A stretch of DNA of 6,752 nucleotides from assembly GCA_947632255.1 (NCBI GenBank), contig CANROL010000064.1, positions 1-6,752 of the forward strand. Reading direction: 5' to 3'. The notes beneath the pieces were generated by a model, which worked only from the letters and a program-made list of their open reading frames with translations, ran no database searches and had not been told where the DNA came from. The translations under genes and the position numbers were made by a program. This document shows, piece by piece, positions 6,090-6,752 of the stretch (positions are counted from its first letter, which is position 1; the number at the start of each line of letters is the position of its first letter). The DNA comes from an uncultured Bacilli bacterium (GTDB taxonomy: Bacteria > Bacillota_I > Bacilli_A > RF39 > UBA660).

Positions 6090-6731
6090 TCACCAAATAT
6101 CCGCATTGCTTTTATCTTTGCCAAACTTTACATAATTATTTTCTACAGTCCCTCGAAAATAATAACTTGTCGTGCCATTTTCATCTTCTGCTTCATATAT
6201 CCCGTTTTCTTGGTATGTACATGTCTCATCTATACAACTGGTTCCATTAAAATGTGTCGTATTTCCATTTGTCTTTAATTCAGAATTCAAAGCAAGTAAT
6301 TGGTTAAATGTTTTTTTAGATAAAATATCAAAATATATTACACATTTAGTATTTTTCTCTAAATCTTTTATTATATGTTCTCCATCACTATTGGTATATA
6401 CTTTTCCGTATATTTTTTCATTTTCGTTATTTATAAAACAATAACTTTTTGTTTCATTTATAGTATATCCTTTACTTGGCATAGCTTCGACTTCTTTATA
6501 ACATGTATCATCATTTGTATCTGTACATTCATCTTTTTGCTCATACATTGCCATCATTTTAAAATCATATGGTGTATAATTAATTATTCCATCTACGATT
6601 GTTACATGATCAGTTGATGTAAATTCAGCATGACTTACAAATATAGTTATTACTAATATTAAACTAGTTATTATTAAAGTTGGTATTAATAGTTTCTTTT
6701 TATCAAAAGATTTTAATGTTACAAACTTCAT
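6090..6731 (-). CDS. N-terminal part of a secreted/surface-anchored protein, ending at an in-frame TGA
   Basis: Open frame of 213 codons. Basic residues (KKK, 11-13) precede a hydrophobic stretch (14-33) ending VSHA-E, a signal peptide with a possible cleavage after Ala35, or an N-terminal anchor. The exported part has six cysteines (69, 77, 98, 130, 166, 171) that could form disulfides, for example Cys69-Cys77 and Cys166-Cys171. The segments VTIVDGIINY (43-52), AMPSKGYTINETKSYC (83-98) and KNTKCVIYFD (126-135) are the module I recall at the start of many gut-Firmicute surface proteins; its function is unknown. The end (YYFRGTVENNYVKFGKDKSNADIW) leads directly into the conserved WRIIRING segment of the next frame, so the natural protein is longer. 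If the TGA stops translation, the product is a truncated exported protein without the lectin-like domain. ATG 6731 is chosen from its RBS and signal sequence. Confidence 0.85.
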   Translation of the reverse strand: MKFVTLKSFDKKKLLIPTLIITSLILVITIFVSHAEFTSTDHVTIVDGIINYTPYDFKMMAMYEQKDECTDTNDDTCYKEVEAMPSKGYTINETKSYCFINNENEKIYGKVYTNSDGEHIIKDLEKNTKCVIYFDILSKKTFNQLLALNSELKTNGNTTHFNGTSCIDETCTYQENGIYEAEDENGTTSYYFRGTVENNYVKFGKDKSNADIW

Positions 6732-6738
6732 ATATTAA

Positions 6739-6748
6739 CCACCCCTTT
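6739..6748 (-). promoter_or_regulatory. Strong ribosome binding site of the surface-protein gene
   Basis: The minus strand reads AAAGGGGTGG, one mismatch from AAGGAGGTG-like consensus over most of its length, 7 bases before the ATG at 6731. It supports that start. The promoter itself lies outside the window. Confidence 0.7.
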
Positions 6749-6752
6749 AGTT

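Larger units (their letters stand above)
5355..6731 (-). pseudogene. Full-length surface-protein gene with one in-frame TGA at 6090-6092
   Basis: Read through the TGA, this is one frame of 458 residues with no other stop and no frameshift. The junction reads DIW-TGA-RIIRINGDGSIRMIY. Related proteins recalled from gut Firmicutes have WWRIIRINGDGSIRMIY here, so the TGA replaces a Trp codon; TGG to TGA is a single G-to-A change. Options are a recent nonsense mutation, a sequencing error, leaky readthrough, or UGA read as Trp. General use of UGA as Trp looks unlikely because about eleven Trp codons across the genes here are TGG. However, no clear gene in the window ends in TGA, so its use as a stop is not shown either. 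The CGG codon in RIIRING behaves as Arg. Confidence 0.75.

Noticed and set aside
6051..6092. Selenocysteine insertion at the TGA
   Set aside because: The position is a Trp in the family, and the only structure seen is a 4-bp hairpin directly after the codon, unlike a bacterial SECIS element.
5624..6617. Plus-strand open frames (5624-5815, 6172-6444, 6375-6617) opposite the surface-protein gene
   Set aside because: Translations are rich in Phe, Ile, Tyr and His as expected from antisense of AT-rich coding DNA; the minus-strand frame carries recognised family motifs.

Overview
The window is very AT-rich, and every convincing gene lies on the minus strand, so transcription runs from high to low coordinates. 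The base composition, the exclusive use of TAA at the clear gene ends, the Gram-positive style genes and the type of surface protein at the right edge suggest a low-GC Firmicute. An uncultivated gut Bacillus (RF39/Mollicutes-like or a relative) is most likely. This placement is inference.

Right part (about 5355-6748): one secreted or surface-anchored protein gene, split by a single in-frame TGA. The N-terminal 213 residues carry a signal/anchor segment. The C-terminal 232 residues carry a domain ending in a YWTMSP...GLRPVINL block, which resembles the DUF6273/C-type-lectin-like proteins common in gut Firmicutes. The TGA falls on the second Trp of what is normally a WWRIIRINGDGSIRMIY segment, and the frame continues intact on both sides. 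The last part of the gene holds about 100 bases at roughly 55% GC in an otherwise very AT-rich gene, with many codons ending in C or T at positions that vary in this family. This is what a diversity-generating-retroelement variable repeat, or a cassette copied from elsewhere, would look like. No reverse transcriptase or template repeat is in the window.

Middle and left (about 70-5293): a four-gene module in the order ABC ATPase, two-FtsX-domain permease, OmpR-family response regulator, sensor histidine kinase. The ATPase and permease are 2 bases apart, and the regulator and kinase genes overlap by 11 bases. The ATPase promoter carries two perfect 9-base repeats at an 11-base period over the -35 region, the expected geometry for an OmpR/PhoB-type regulator, so the regulator may control the transporter. 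A small GAAA-loop hairpin and an extended -10 element separate the transporter genes from the regulator genes, so the second pair may also have its own promoter. A long hairpin with a T-run closes the operon at 11-54.

The two units look functionally independent. A weak terminator (about 5321-5347) and the ATPase promoter lie between them. No tRNA, rRNA, CRISPR array, insertion sequence or riboswitch was seen.
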